A DNA stretch of 64,000 bases from JAIXWP01 sp046309775 (GTDB lineage: Bacteria; Bacteroidota; Bacteroidia; Flavobacteriales_D; Sanyastnellaceae): the NCBI GenBank assembly GCA_046309775.1, contig JBKCOM010000039.1:1-64000 (forward strand). Reading direction: 5' to 3'. Numbering within the stretch: position 1 is the first letter of the stretch; every line of letters begins with the position of its first letter. Under the pieces are notes generated by a model. The model made no database searches and had not been told where the DNA came from. It was given only the letters and a program-made list of their open reading frames with translations. Below, piece by piece: positions 1 through 7,566 of the stretch. A program made the position numbers and the translations under genes.

Positions 1-402
1 GCTTATATAAGTAGCATGGCGGAAAAGGATCGGGAAATCGGTTATCAATCAACTCAGGTTAGCAGATTGCAGGCTGAACTAAAAGAATTACAGGAGGGTC
101 TATCAAACAGGAGGAAAGTAAATTTATTGGAAGGAGTATGGAAAGTATCTCCAGGTTTAAATGGTGAAGATTCATTTGAATATCAAATTACTGGGCATGA
201 AGTGTTCAGCGTTCATGGAGTTGATAAAAGAGATAAGTACGCAAGTGTCCTATTTGTATTAGAGCAAGCCAATAGAATAGATCTTGCAATAAAAACGAAC
301 TTTAACTCAATACTATATTTTGACATATACTTTTCTAATAGGGACTATTTAGAAGGAACCAGAAATGGTTCCGAAAGAATCGAATTAAGACGAATAAAAT
401 AA
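1..402 (+). CDS. C-terminal part of an unrecognised coiled-coil protein (5' end outside window)
   Basis: The reading frame is open from base 1, so the ATG at 16 is not necessarily the start and the gene may begin upstream of the window. Residues near the left edge (MAEKDREIGYQSTQVSRLQ and following) have heptad-like spacing typical of a coiled coil of about 35 residues. The remaining 95 residues form a globular-looking, mixed strand/helix domain with no motif I recognise. A protein with an N-terminal membrane segment, a coiled coil and a C-terminal domain would fit, but the N-terminus is not visible. Function is unknown. Confidence 0.6.
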   Translation, partial: AYISSMAEKDREIGYQSTQVSRLQAELKELQEGLSNRRKVNLLEGVWKVSPGLNGEDSFEYQITGHEVFSVHGVDKRDKYASVLFVLEQANRIDLAIKTNFNSILYFDIYFSNRDYLEGTRNGSERIELRRIK

Positions 403-543
403 TTATTATTACTTTCTTACACACTCAAGGACTTCTGATTTACTTTGCCGAGAAGAACAAGTTCGATTACCCAATGCAATTATCTAAAAAACAATTATCA
501 GAACTACAACTCAGACAGTAGTTCTATTTTCAGTTCCCGTAAG

Positions 544-551
544 TATATTTG
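544..551 (+). promoter_or_regulatory. Possible -7 promoter element of the Mrr gene
   Basis: TATATTTG matches the Bacteroidota -7 consensus TAnnTTTG and lies 45 bp before the ATG at 597. No convincing TTTG -33 element was found at the usual distance, so the assignment rests on the -7 box only. Confidence 0.35.
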
Positions 552-596
552 ACCAAATCTAAAAACCATTTTCGACTTTAATTCTCAAATTATCCA

Positions 597-1505
597 ATGA
601 TCCCAGACTATCAATCCATCATGCTTCCGGTATTGGAAGAACTAGGGAAGGGCGGGGTGCAGAAATATAGAGCACTCATCGAAGCCTTGGCCGCGCGATA
701 CGAACTTTCAATCGATGAGCGTAACACTCTCCTGCCCAGCGGCACTCAGCGCGCTTTTGATAACCGCGTCGGATGGGCTACTACCTATTTGAAAAAGTCA
801 GGTTTGATTGCTTCGCCAAAAAGAGGTGAATTTGAAATCACTACCCTCGGTAAGAAAATATTGGCGGATAAACCTAGCCAAATTGACAATCGTTTTCTAA
901 AACAGTTTGATTCATTCAAAGAATTCATTGGAGTTGCTGCAGTGAGTTCTAATGACGCCGTTACGAATGAGGCCTCTGAAGACATCACACCAGATGAAGA
1001 AATGAATCAAGCGGAGAAGAAATTGCGCTCTGCTTTGCAATCGGATTTACTCAGTGCCATTGAAAACATGTCGTGGCAATTCTTCGAACAACTCGTGGTG
1101 GATTTATTGATCGCCATGGGATACGGCGGTTCGCTCAAAGATGCAGGGGAGGCCTTAAAACGCAGTGGAGATGAAGGAATAGATGGATTCATCAAAGAAG
1201 ATAGGTTAGGGCTTGACACCATTTATATTCAAGCCAAGAAATGGAAAGAAGGTAGTGTCGTGGGCCGACCCGAGATACAAAAGTTTTACGGCGCCCTCGG
1301 CGGCAAGCGCGCCACCAAAGGAGTATTCATCACCACGGGTAACTTCTCCCAAGAAGCAAAGGATTACGCCAGCAATTCCGACAAGAAGATCATCCTCGTC
1401 GACGGCCGCGAGCTCACCCAGTACATGATGGACTTCAACATCGGCTGCAAAATAAAATCCACCTACATCATCCGCGAATTCGACCCCGGGTATTTTGAGG
1501 AGTGA
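597..1505 (+). CDS. mrr: Mrr-type restriction endonuclease
   Basis: Expected to be a type IV (modification-dependent) or related restriction nuclease acting on foreign DNA. Residues 1-95 form a winged-helix Mrr N-terminal domain, with the family's RVGWATTYLKKSGLI segment. Residues about 155-285 form the Mrr catalytic PD-(D/E)XK fold: GDEGIDG gives D196, and QAK at 212-214 gives the Q-x-K variant active site. The length of 302 residues is normal for the family. It stands alone on the plus strand, with no methyltransferase nearby, as expected for Mrr. The neighbourhood is rich in nucleases and toxin-antitoxin-like genes, supporting a defence role. Confidence 0.88.
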   Translation: MIPDYQSIMLPVLEELGKGGVQKYRALIEALAARYELSIDERNTLLPSGTQRAFDNRVGWATTYLKKSGLIASPKRGEFEITTLGKKILADKPSQIDNRFLKQFDSFKEFIGVAAVSSNDAVTNEASEDITPDEEMNQAEKKLRSALQSDLLSAIENMSWQFFEQLVVDLLIAMGYGGSLKDAGEALKRSGDEGIDGFIKEDRLGLDTIYIQAKKWKEGSVVGRPEIQKFYGALGGKRATKGVFITTGNFSQEAKDYASNSDKKIILVDGRELTQYMMDFNIGCKIKSTYIIREFDPGYFEE

Positions 1506-1703
1506 TAGGGGGGTAGGTTTGACAAAATGGAAATAATTAAACTAAGAAATGTCATAAAAGAAGACCACTTTCTTGGTCACACAACGACACATCCCCCAAG
1601 AAATCTATGATTCCGTATAATCGACGGAAATTTGAGAGATCAAAATTAGACTAAAGCCAATGACTGAGTTATTCGAAGTTAGGAAAGAGGTAATGTAAAA
1701 GAA

Positions 1704-2105
1704 TTATTGTTCAAAATACACTTTCCTGCTTAATCTTGCTAAAAGCCCAGGAGTTATTTCGTCACTGATTTCCATTCCTACTATGACTGCGTGTGCATCA
1801 TTTCTTCCCTCAGGAAGAGGCGAATGATATGTTGTTAAGGTATTATGTTCTATATCTAAAACGGCACTATTTGGAACTTCAAATAAAAAGAAACTTGCCT
1901 TATCTATAACGGCTCGTTCAGGACTGGTCATGGATTTTACATCAACAGAAAGCTCTCCATTGTCCTTTTCTCTTAATTTGAAAACCCTTGAGTGTGCCGT
2001 TCCGTCAGGATTCAAAAATTTTTTTTCAGGTAGCCAGCTTCTTCTGTATAAAGTTTCTTCGCGAGCTACTCTAGTTCTTACAGTTTCATTCGTCTCATTA
2101 CTCAT
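1704..2105 (-). CDS. Conserved protein of unknown function, third gene of TIGR04255 cassette
   Basis: A 133-residue soluble protein without signal peptide or membrane segment. Segments such as LYRRSWLPEKKFLNPDG and NDAHAVIVGMEI look like conserved blocks of an uncharacterised family I have seen as hypothetical proteins, but I cannot assign a function. Its start overlaps the end of the preceding gene by 8 bp, so the two are probably translationally coupled. It is the last gene of a three-gene minus-strand operon running from 3307 to 1704. Confidence 0.72.
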   Translation of the reverse strand: MSNETNETVRTRVAREETLYRRSWLPEKKFLNPDGTAHSRVFKLREKDNGELSVDVKSMTSPERAVIDKASFFLFEVPNSAVLDIEHNTLTTYHSPLPEGRNDAHAVIVGMEISDEITPGLLARLSRKVYFEQ

Positions 2106-2577
2106 AGAGCCAATTTAAAAAATGAGATAGATTTAAGATATCAAAAAAGTCTTGCTCAGGCTTTCCATGACTTGGGAATTTAATTGCAATATTGCGCGTT
2201 GAGTAAATAATTAATTCAAGAGATTTGGTATTTGCCCTATTTCGTAAATCAATCATTATCTCGCCGTTGGGGCCAGGAGCTGTATGAAATATCTTTAAAC
2301 CCCTAGAGTCTAGAAAAATCATAATTGTCTTTGCTTGTGTAATCACCGATTTGGGAATGGCTAGCGCTCCATCTCCATCCCAATTATCCTCGAGATGTTC
2401 AAAATCTTCAAGCAGTTTAAAGATTTTAAGATTGTAATTAAATTCTTTAGGGTGATATAAAACTATACTGTTATTAGTATTAACCGGGGTATTTCCTTGA
2501 AGCCAAATTACCGCTGATTTTGGCTTGGCTTCTTCCACATAAGTGACGGGAGAATAACTATTTATCAAGACTTGCAT
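2098..2577 (-). CDS. Hypothetical protein, middle gene of TIGR04255 cassette
   Basis: A 159-residue soluble protein of unknown function. A central segment, LEDNWDGDGALAIPKSVI, is acidic and aromatic. The second half is mixed strand and helix, with MIDLRNRANTKSLELIIYS as a likely sheet region. It overlaps the upstream TIGR04255 gene by 20 bp and the downstream gene by 8 bp, indicating one mRNA and coupled translation, and perhaps a complex of the three products. Confidence 0.72.
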   Translation of the reverse strand: MQVLINSYSPVTYVEEAKPKSAVIWLQGNTPVNTNNSIVLYHPKEFNYNLKIFKLLEDFEHLEDNWDGDGALAIPKSVITQAKTIMIFLDSRGLKIFHTAPGPNGEIMIDLRNRANTKSLELIIYSTRNIAIKFPSHGKPEQDFFDILNLSHFLNWLYE

Positions 2578-3307
2578 AGAAATCAGGGTTTATCATGTTT
2601 TTAAATATCGCAGAACAATGATTATGTGCTTCGTCTAACCATTGAATAACATTATCGTGCTTCATCCTATTCAATTTTTCAATAGTTGTTGTCCAAATGA
2701 CAGATGGTTTGGATGTTTGATTATTTATCCCGTTGTAAATATTCAAACTCAAAATTGAGTCTTCAGCTAATGCAAAGTTTTGTTGAATATTGAAACTTCC
2801 TAATTTCCCAGGTAAATTGTAGTTATTAATGATTTGAGTTTGGAGGGTTTTAGAAACAAAATCAATTGCTTCAATGTCTTTTCCTTCCTCCAAATCCCAC
2901 GCATCAATATATTGTAACTTCGTTCTGTAAAATTTTAACTCGCTTTCATAGCTTGCTTGAATTTTTTCGATGACTGAAATTAGTAAAGGCTTATATGATT
3001 TTTCCCATTCGTATCCAGCTTCAATTTCATTCACAGCTATCATACATTGTCCATGTTGCACTACAGGCCAATTCAACTCGCTTTTCCAGTACTGATGTGA
3101 GGGTGCTCCAAATAACTTGAACTGTATACCATCTGGAATTAGTTTTTTATGAACAGGGAATTCGGATTTAATTCTTTCTGCGAATTTTCCTTGGGCTAAG
3201 TCAAATTCTGGGTCTGTTTGAACTCCGAGATTGTCAACCGAAGGCTCCCAATGAAGTTCAAAGATTACTTCTTTCAATGGGGCGTTTTTAAGTTTGGTGG
3301 CGCTCAT
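2558..3307 (-). CDS. TIGR04255 family protein
   Basis: Start chosen at the ATG at 3307 because the product then begins MSATKLKNAPLKEVIFELHW, the characteristic N-terminal block of TIGR04255 (a sporadically distributed family of unknown function, about 250 residues). An ATG at 3334 and an upstream start at 3376 are also open but would add a non-conserved hydrophobic leader. Later segments (SHQYWKSELNWPVVQHGQ; KFYRTKLQYIDAWD) are also typical. It is the first gene of a three-gene overlapping operon lying between an Mrr nuclease and a nuclease/toxin cluster. Families with this patchy distribution often belong to mobile defence cassettes; that is inference. Confidence 0.8.
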   Translation of the reverse strand: MSATKLKNAPLKEVIFELHWEPSVDNLGVQTDPEFDLAQGKFAERIKSEFPVHKKLIPDGIQFKLFGAPSHQYWKSELNWPVVQHGQCMIAVNEIEAGYEWEKSYKPLLISVIEKIQASYESELKFYRTKLQYIDAWDLEEGKDIEAIDFVSKTLQTQIINNYNLPGKLGSFNIQQNFALAEDSILSLNIYNGINNQTSKPSVIWTTTIEKLNRMKHDNVIQWLDEAHNHCSAIFKNMINPDFYASLDK

Positions 3308-3425
3308 GGAGACAAATATAGTATGATTCTTCATTATACGACTGCTGTGTATAGATGTTATAACGAAAAATAACAATTTGAATTATAGGTTTTTAAGACC
3401 TTGCTCACAGTCAGGAATTTTTGAT

Positions 3426-3599
3426 TCACCCCCCCCTCACAAATACCTCCCTCCCATGCCACACTAAATTGTCTTTACTCGGCATGTAAGCGGGGTGGGG
3501 TGGAGCGAGAATCGGAATGCCGTTGAATTGTCCTAGCGATGCCGTGGAGGGCGCTTCGCTCGCTGCGGGACTGACCTTCACTTTGTAGTCTTCGGTGAT
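3426..3599 (-). pseudogene. C-terminal fragment of a second HNH endonuclease gene
   Basis: The segment encodes an uninterrupted frame (ITEDYKVKVSPAASE... to VWHGREVFVRGG, stop at 3426-3428). It closely matches the last 57 or so residues of the intact HNH endonuclease at 7567-8538, and also matches it at nucleotide level (3439-3599 with about 7580-7746). Similarity stops abruptly at 3599. The catalytic part of this copy lies 3 kb away at 6591-6680, on the other side of the plus-strand gene 3700-6588, so the copy is split and non-functional. Confidence 0.85.
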
Positions 3600-3672
3600 G
3601 CAAGCGTAGTTCAGTTCAACCTTACTGGCTAATATTTGGGATGAATGTTTAAAGAAGTTATCAAAGTACTCC

Positions 3673-3680
3673 TATCTTTG
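3673..3680 (+). promoter_or_regulatory. -7 promoter element of the T9SS surface protein gene
   Basis: TATCTTTG fits TAnnTTTG and lies 19 bp before the ATG at 3700. It sits outside the HNH fragment, so the inserted gene appears to carry its own promoter. The upstream -33 region is T-rich but has no exact TTTG at the usual distance. Confidence 0.45.
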
Positions 3681-3699
3681 ATCTGCTAATCTTAATTAA

Positions 3700-6588
3700 A
3701 TGAAACACTACAAATACCTTCTATTAGTCTTATTTATTAATTTGAGCACTTCAAGTTTTGCTCAAAGTGGTTGTACCGATCCACTAGCATGCAACTTTGT
3801 AAGCACCGCTGTATTTGATGATGGATCATGCAATTACCCAGGAAGTCCGTGCGATGACGGGAATTCAAATACTTTGTTTGACGCATTAAATGCGAATTGC
3901 GAGTGCATCGGACTTGAAAACTATCTGGGATGCGGCAATGATATTTTTATTTCAGAATATGTAGAAGGGACAGCTAATAATAAAGCAATAGAACTATTTA
4001 ATCCTACCAACGATGTCATTGTACTCGATGGGGTGTACTCTATGGGAAGAGAACGAAATGGAAATGCGATTCCAATGTTGTTGCCGCTCACAGGCAGTAT
4101 CCCTCCTCTTGGTACACGTGTTTTTGTGCTTGACAAACGAGATCCTAACGGCACAGGTATAGAAACACCAATCTCTGAAGAATTGGCAAGTCGAGCGGAT
4201 ACTTTCGTAGATCCTGTCTTTAATGAGGTTTTTTCACCTTTTTATTTTAACGGCGATGATTCTTTCTTCTTAGTCAAGAACAATAATGCCCTTTTGGATA
4301 TGATTGGAAAATTTGGGCAAGACCCAGGGACTGGATGGACGAGTCCCCCTGGTCTGAGCATGAACTTTTGGACTACCGATAATACGATGAGAAGAAAATC
4401 TTCAATCTATCAAGGAGTAACCTCCACGATTTTGGCGGTGTTTGATCCAGGGTTAGAATGGGATACCTTAGGTCTTAACAATTTCTCTGGCCTAGGCTGG
4501 CATCATATAGAATGTGTAGATTTTATCGTCGGATGCATGGATCCCAGCGCCTGCAACTATAGTCAAGAAGCGACCATAGATAGTGAAAACTGTGTGTTTC
4601 CCAGTTGTGCTGATGTTTCTGCCTGCAATTACAATCCAGAAGCTACTTGCACGGATGACAGTTGTATTCTACCCGGTATGAATTGCGATGATGGCGATTC
4701 GAATACATTTTTGGATCAAATTGACGGTAACTGCGAATGCCTGGGAATAAGTGTCAATTTTGGAAGCATCATTTCAGATTCTTTAATTTCATGCGTCAAC
4801 TCGGATCCACCAGTGATAACTGCTGAAGCTCCGTCGGGATTTGAAGACTACGAACTTCAATGGTTCTATAAATTAGGATCGCATCCATGTCCCGAAATCT
4901 CTAGCTTAAATGATTGGATAGAGATGCCATTTTCCAACTCATTGGAAATTCAAACTCCGATGTTTTATGAAGCAGCTACTTTCGCTTGTCTTGTAACGTT
5001 GACAGTCGATGGGCAGAGCATTACTGGCATGATGGAAAACTGTGCGGTAATTCAATTTTTAAATACTACCGAAAACAATTTGATTGAAGGAGAAAATGCG
5101 GTCCAGTCAGGTGTTGTTTACGATTACGAGATTCCTTTAATGGCTGATGCTTCGGTAACTTGGAATGTTGAGAACGGTTCGTTTACAACGAATGGACAGG
5201 ATAATGTGATTCAAGTAATATGGGAAGATGGATTGCCCAATCAATTGTCGGCTACTATTAATTACTCGAGCCAGTGCGTCGTTAGTTCTTCGCTGATTGT
5301 AGGAAGTTCCCTTTGCGAGAATGCAGTTATTGTGGAGCAACCGGCTAATCCAATAATATGTCCAAACAACTCTTCCACTATCAGTGCTGAATTTGAAAAT
5401 ACCATCGCAGACGACGCACAGATTCAATGGTATTTGAATGGGACAATTCTGACGGATGCCAATGAAGATGCCTTAACTATTCTTGAAGCGGGCGTTTATC
5501 AGTGTGCATTGATCTCGTCAAATTGCTTTTCCTTTTCAAATCCCATTTATGTAGAAGTTCTTTCGAGTGAAGGAAATCCCACGATATCTATTCAGAGTTT
5601 CATAAATGAATGTGGAGAGGAGCTTCCTTTATTGGTAACAGAAACTCCTGGCCTTACTAATATAGTATGGAATGACGGTACAGCTTCGGACGAGCTATTA
5701 GTAATTGAAAGTGGGACGTACTCATTTATAGCAGAAAATTCTTTGGGTTGTGCGGTCAATTCGGAGAGTTTATTAGTCAATATCCCAAGTATTCCGGCCA
5801 TTGAATTATGCAGTGTTTCGGCACTGATGGGCAATTCTGGATATGAGCTCTGGTGGTCGGGTGAGGATGTCTTGCCGGGGTCTCAAGTTCTAATTCATCG
5901 ACAAATTCTTGGGGCACCGAATTCGGAGATTATTGGTAACGCTAATTTTGATGAAGGGTCATTTGTAGATAACGACGGTACTATCACATCACCTGTGCAA
6001 TATTTTTTATCTTATGTGAGCCCATGCGGCATAGCCTCCGAAAATTCTCCACAGCATCAACCTTCTTTTTTAACAGGAAATATTTTATCAAACAATGGTT
6101 GGGTGGAATTGAATTGGACAGCTTATATAGGAACTTTAGTCGAGGGGTATGGTATATTTCAGATTCTTGATGGCCAAGAATTGTTGATGGCGCAAGTAGG
6201 CCCCAATTCAACATCGTTTGTTGATAGCACGCCAATATTGGACTCGCAAGGATATTTTGTCAGAGCTGAGCTTCCTAACTGTTTGGCTTTTGATAACTCT
6301 CAATCAAATATTTGGGGTTTTATTGAGGATAGTGTTGAAAGTATTGATGAAGGTTCTTTCACCGTTTATCCAAACCCATCAAACGGAGTTGTCAGGATTA
6401 GAGCTAAACATAAGAATCTGCCGATTTCTGTTCAAGTTGTAGATACTTTCGGCAATCGTCTCGAAACCTATAACAGTAATTCTTCCGACTTGGAATTAGA
6501 CTTGAGTTCTTATTCTTCTGGTATTTACTACCTTATTTTTATGAGTAATTTGGAAACAGAAGTTGTTGAATTTATTTTAACTGATTAA
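3700..6588 (+). CDS. Secreted cell-surface protein with lamin-tail domain and T9SS sorting domain
   Basis: A 962-residue exported protein. Residues 1-21 are a signal peptide (MKHYKYLLLVLFINLSTSSF, cleavage after FAQ). Cys-rich GCTDPLACNF / GCMDPSACNY / CADVSACNYNPEA modules follow at about 24, 280 and 303, with DG.SNT acidic loops. Residues about 77-200 resemble a lamin-tail domain (DIFISEYVEGTANNKAIELF). Ig-like or PKD-like beta segments fill the middle. The last 80 residues (FTVYPNPSNG... to FILTD) are a type A T9SS C-terminal sorting domain, so the protein is exported by the Por machinery and probably anchored on the surface. The gene lies between two fragments of an HNH endonuclease pseudogene, which suggests it was inserted there. 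Confidence 0.88.
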   Translation: MKHYKYLLLVLFINLSTSSFAQSGCTDPLACNFVSTAVFDDGSCNYPGSPCDDGNSNTLFDALNANCECIGLENYLGCGNDIFISEYVEGTANNKAIELFNPTNDVIVLDGVYSMGRERNGNAIPMLLPLTGSIPPLGTRVFVLDKRDPNGTGIETPISEELASRADTFVDPVFNEVFSPFYFNGDDSFFLVKNNNALLDMIGKFGQDPGTGWTSPPGLSMNFWTTDNTMRRKSSIYQGVTSTILAVFDPGLEWDTLGLNNFSGLGWHHIECVDFIVGCMDPSACNYSQEATIDSENCVFPSCADVSACNYNPEATCTDDSCILPGMNCDDGDSNTFLDQIDGNCECLGISVNFGSIISDSLISCVNSDPPVITAEAPSGFEDYELQWFYKLGSHPCPEISSLNDWIEMPFSNSLEIQTPMFYEAATFACLVTLTVDGQSITGMMENCAVIQFLNTTENNLIEGENAVQSGVVYDYEIPLMADASVTWNVENGSFTTNGQDNVIQVIWEDGLPNQLSATINYSSQCVVSSSLIVGSSLCENAVIVEQPANPIICPNNSSTISAEFENTIADDAQIQWYLNGTILTDANEDALTILEAGVYQCALISSNCFSFSNPIYVEVLSSEGNPTISIQSFINECGEELPLLVTETPGLTNIVWNDGTASDELLVIESGTYSFIAENSLGCAVNSESLLVNIPSIPAIELCSVSALMGNSGYELWWSGEDVLPGSQVLIHRQILGAPNSEIIGNANFDEGSFVDNDGTITSPVQYFLSYVSPCGIASENSPQHQPSFLTGNILSNNGWVELNWTAYIGTLVEGYGIFQILDGQELLMAQVGPNSTSFVDSTPILDSQGYFVRAELPNCLAFDNSQSNIWGFIEDSVESIDEGSFTVYPNPSNGVVRIRAKHKNLPISVQVVDTFGNRLETYNSNSSDLELDLSSYSSGIYYLIFMSNLETEVVEFILTD

Positions 6589-6590
6589 GT

Positions 6591-6680
6591 TGAAGCGGGA
6601 GAAAGACAGATACCATTTTTGATAGTGTCGCGTTGTGATACACGAAAGGGCACGAAATGACAAGCGTCGACCATTTGGAT
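6591..6680 (-). pseudogene. Catalytic-core fragment of the split HNH endonuclease copy
   Basis: The minus strand encodes IQMVDACHFVPFRVSQRDT and IKNGICLSP, nearly identical to residues 226-252 of the intact HNH protein at 7567-8538. The fragment keeps the first His and the Asn of the HNH motif but ends before the last His. Nucleotide similarity starts 2-3 bp after the stop codon of the 962-residue surface protein. About 30 bp of the gene is missing between this piece and the piece at 3426-3599, at the site where the surface-protein gene now sits. Confidence 0.82.
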
Positions 6681-6740
6681 CCAACATACTGAACTTAATG
6701 TTAAAGATATCGTAGGAAATAGAGAATTTGTTGTTTGCAC

Positions 6741-6762
6741 CACCAATTCGTTATATTTGGTG
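6741..6762 (+). promoter_or_regulatory. Promoter with overlapping inverted repeat before the candidate toxin-antitoxin pair
   Basis: TATATTTG at 6752-6759 fits the Bacteroidota -7 box, with a TTTG at 6727-6730 about 21 bp upstream. CACCAA (6741-6746) and TTGGTG (6757-6762) form a 6-bp inverted repeat with a 10-bp spacer that covers the -7 box. This would suit autorepression by the small upstream protein or its complex. The ATG of the first gene is at 6811. Confidence 0.45.
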
Positions 6763-6810
6763 CCTACAAGAATCCTTTTTTCGTTCAATATACATAACAC
6801 GCATTAAAGA

Positions 6811-6984
6811 ATGACTCCTAAAGAAATCAATACATTCACTAAATTGCTTCGTAAAAAGGCGGTTGATTTCAAAGCAAATCCTCAAGAAGCGAAGGATTTT
6901 CTAGTACGTGCTGGTATTTCTACTCCAAAAGGAAAATTCACAAAGGCTTACAAGAATTTATGTATTCAACCCGATCAGGCTTGA
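6811..6984 (+). CDS. 57-residue putative antitoxin
   Basis: A short gene: ATG at 6811, stop TGA at 6982-6984. The product starts MTPKEINTFTKLLRKK and contains FLVRAGISTPKGKFTKAYKN, a block often seen in small proteins encoded directly before toxin genes. It is mostly helical, basic and has no signal peptide. The last 25 bp overlap the start of the 200-residue gene, so translation is coupled. I infer that it is the antitoxin or an accessory partner of the downstream ADP-ribosyltransferase-like protein; no biochemical precedent is claimed. Confidence 0.68.
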   Translation: MTPKEINTFTKLLRKKAVDFKANPQEAKDFLVRAGISTPKGKFTKAYKNLCIQPDQA

Positions 6985-7562
6985 TATTGGGATTTCATGG
7001 ATGTGATGAAAGTGTTGCTCGCAACGTAATTTCCCAAAATACTGAGCTTAAACCTAGCGAGAATATTTATGATTGGTTGGGACATGGAATGTATTTCTGG
7101 GAGAGCAGTCCAAATAGAGCTTTAGAATTTGCCATTGAACAAAAGGGAAGAAAAGGGAGTCGGATAAAGAAACCAGCCGTTTTAGGTGCTGTAATTGATT
7201 TAGGGTTTTGTTTTGACCTGATTGATCTAAAGTACCTAGAAATGATGAAGGCAGGTTATAAATTTTTGGAATCCACCATCGAAACCGCTAGCATGCCTCG
7301 AAACAAACCCTTAAACAGCTCAGATGACCTCTTGTTTCGTGATTTAGACTGTGCAGTGATTGAATCCATTCACTTGATAAGAAGGGATAACAAACTCAAA
7401 CCATTTGATTCCGTTCGTGGAGTGTTTTGGGAAGGAGATGAGTTGTATCCAAATGCAGGCTTTAAAGAGAAGAATCACATTCAAATATGTGTTCGAAACC
7501 CAAATTGTATAAAAGGTTTTTTTCTTCCAAGAACTAGGAATAAGTCTCACAAAAGCGTTTGA
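6960..7562 (+). CDS. Putative ADP-ribosyltransferase-fold toxin
   Basis: A 200-residue soluble protein. LILGFHGCDESVAR places a His at 13, and NIYDWLGHGMYFWESSPNRA places a Tyr at 45 followed by a helix (ALEFAIEQKG). This order resembles the H-Y-(E/D) arrangement of PARP/diphtheria-toxin-type ADP-ribosyltransferases (NAD-binding His in beta-1, Tyr before the donor-loop helix). A possible third residue lies in DCAVIESIH or GVFWEGDELYP. Its ATG lies inside the preceding 57-residue gene (25-bp overlap in another frame), a layout typical of toxin-antitoxin modules. The target and true activity are unknown; the fold call is by motif only. Confidence 0.68.
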   Translation: MYSTRSGLILGFHGCDESVARNVISQNTELKPSENIYDWLGHGMYFWESSPNRALEFAIEQKGRKGSRIKKPAVLGAVIDLGFCFDLIDLKYLEMMKAGYKFLESTIETASMPRNKPLNSSDDLLFRDLDCAVIESIHLIRRDNKLKPFDSVRGVFWEGDELYPNAGFKEKNHIQICVRNPNCIKGFFLPRTRNKSHKSV

Positions 7563-7566
7563 GATT

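Noticed and set aside
405..505. Short open stretch ending LSKKQLSELQLRQ before the Mrr gene
   Set aside because: It reads like the end of a protein (IYFAEKNKFDYPMQLSKK) but is preceded by a region with no start or matching upstream part. It may be a gene remnant, but I could not identify a parent family.
1527..1610. 27-codon open frame starting MEIIKLRNVIKEDHFLG
   Set aside because: Too short, with no promoter box or recognisable family; probably chance or a remnant.
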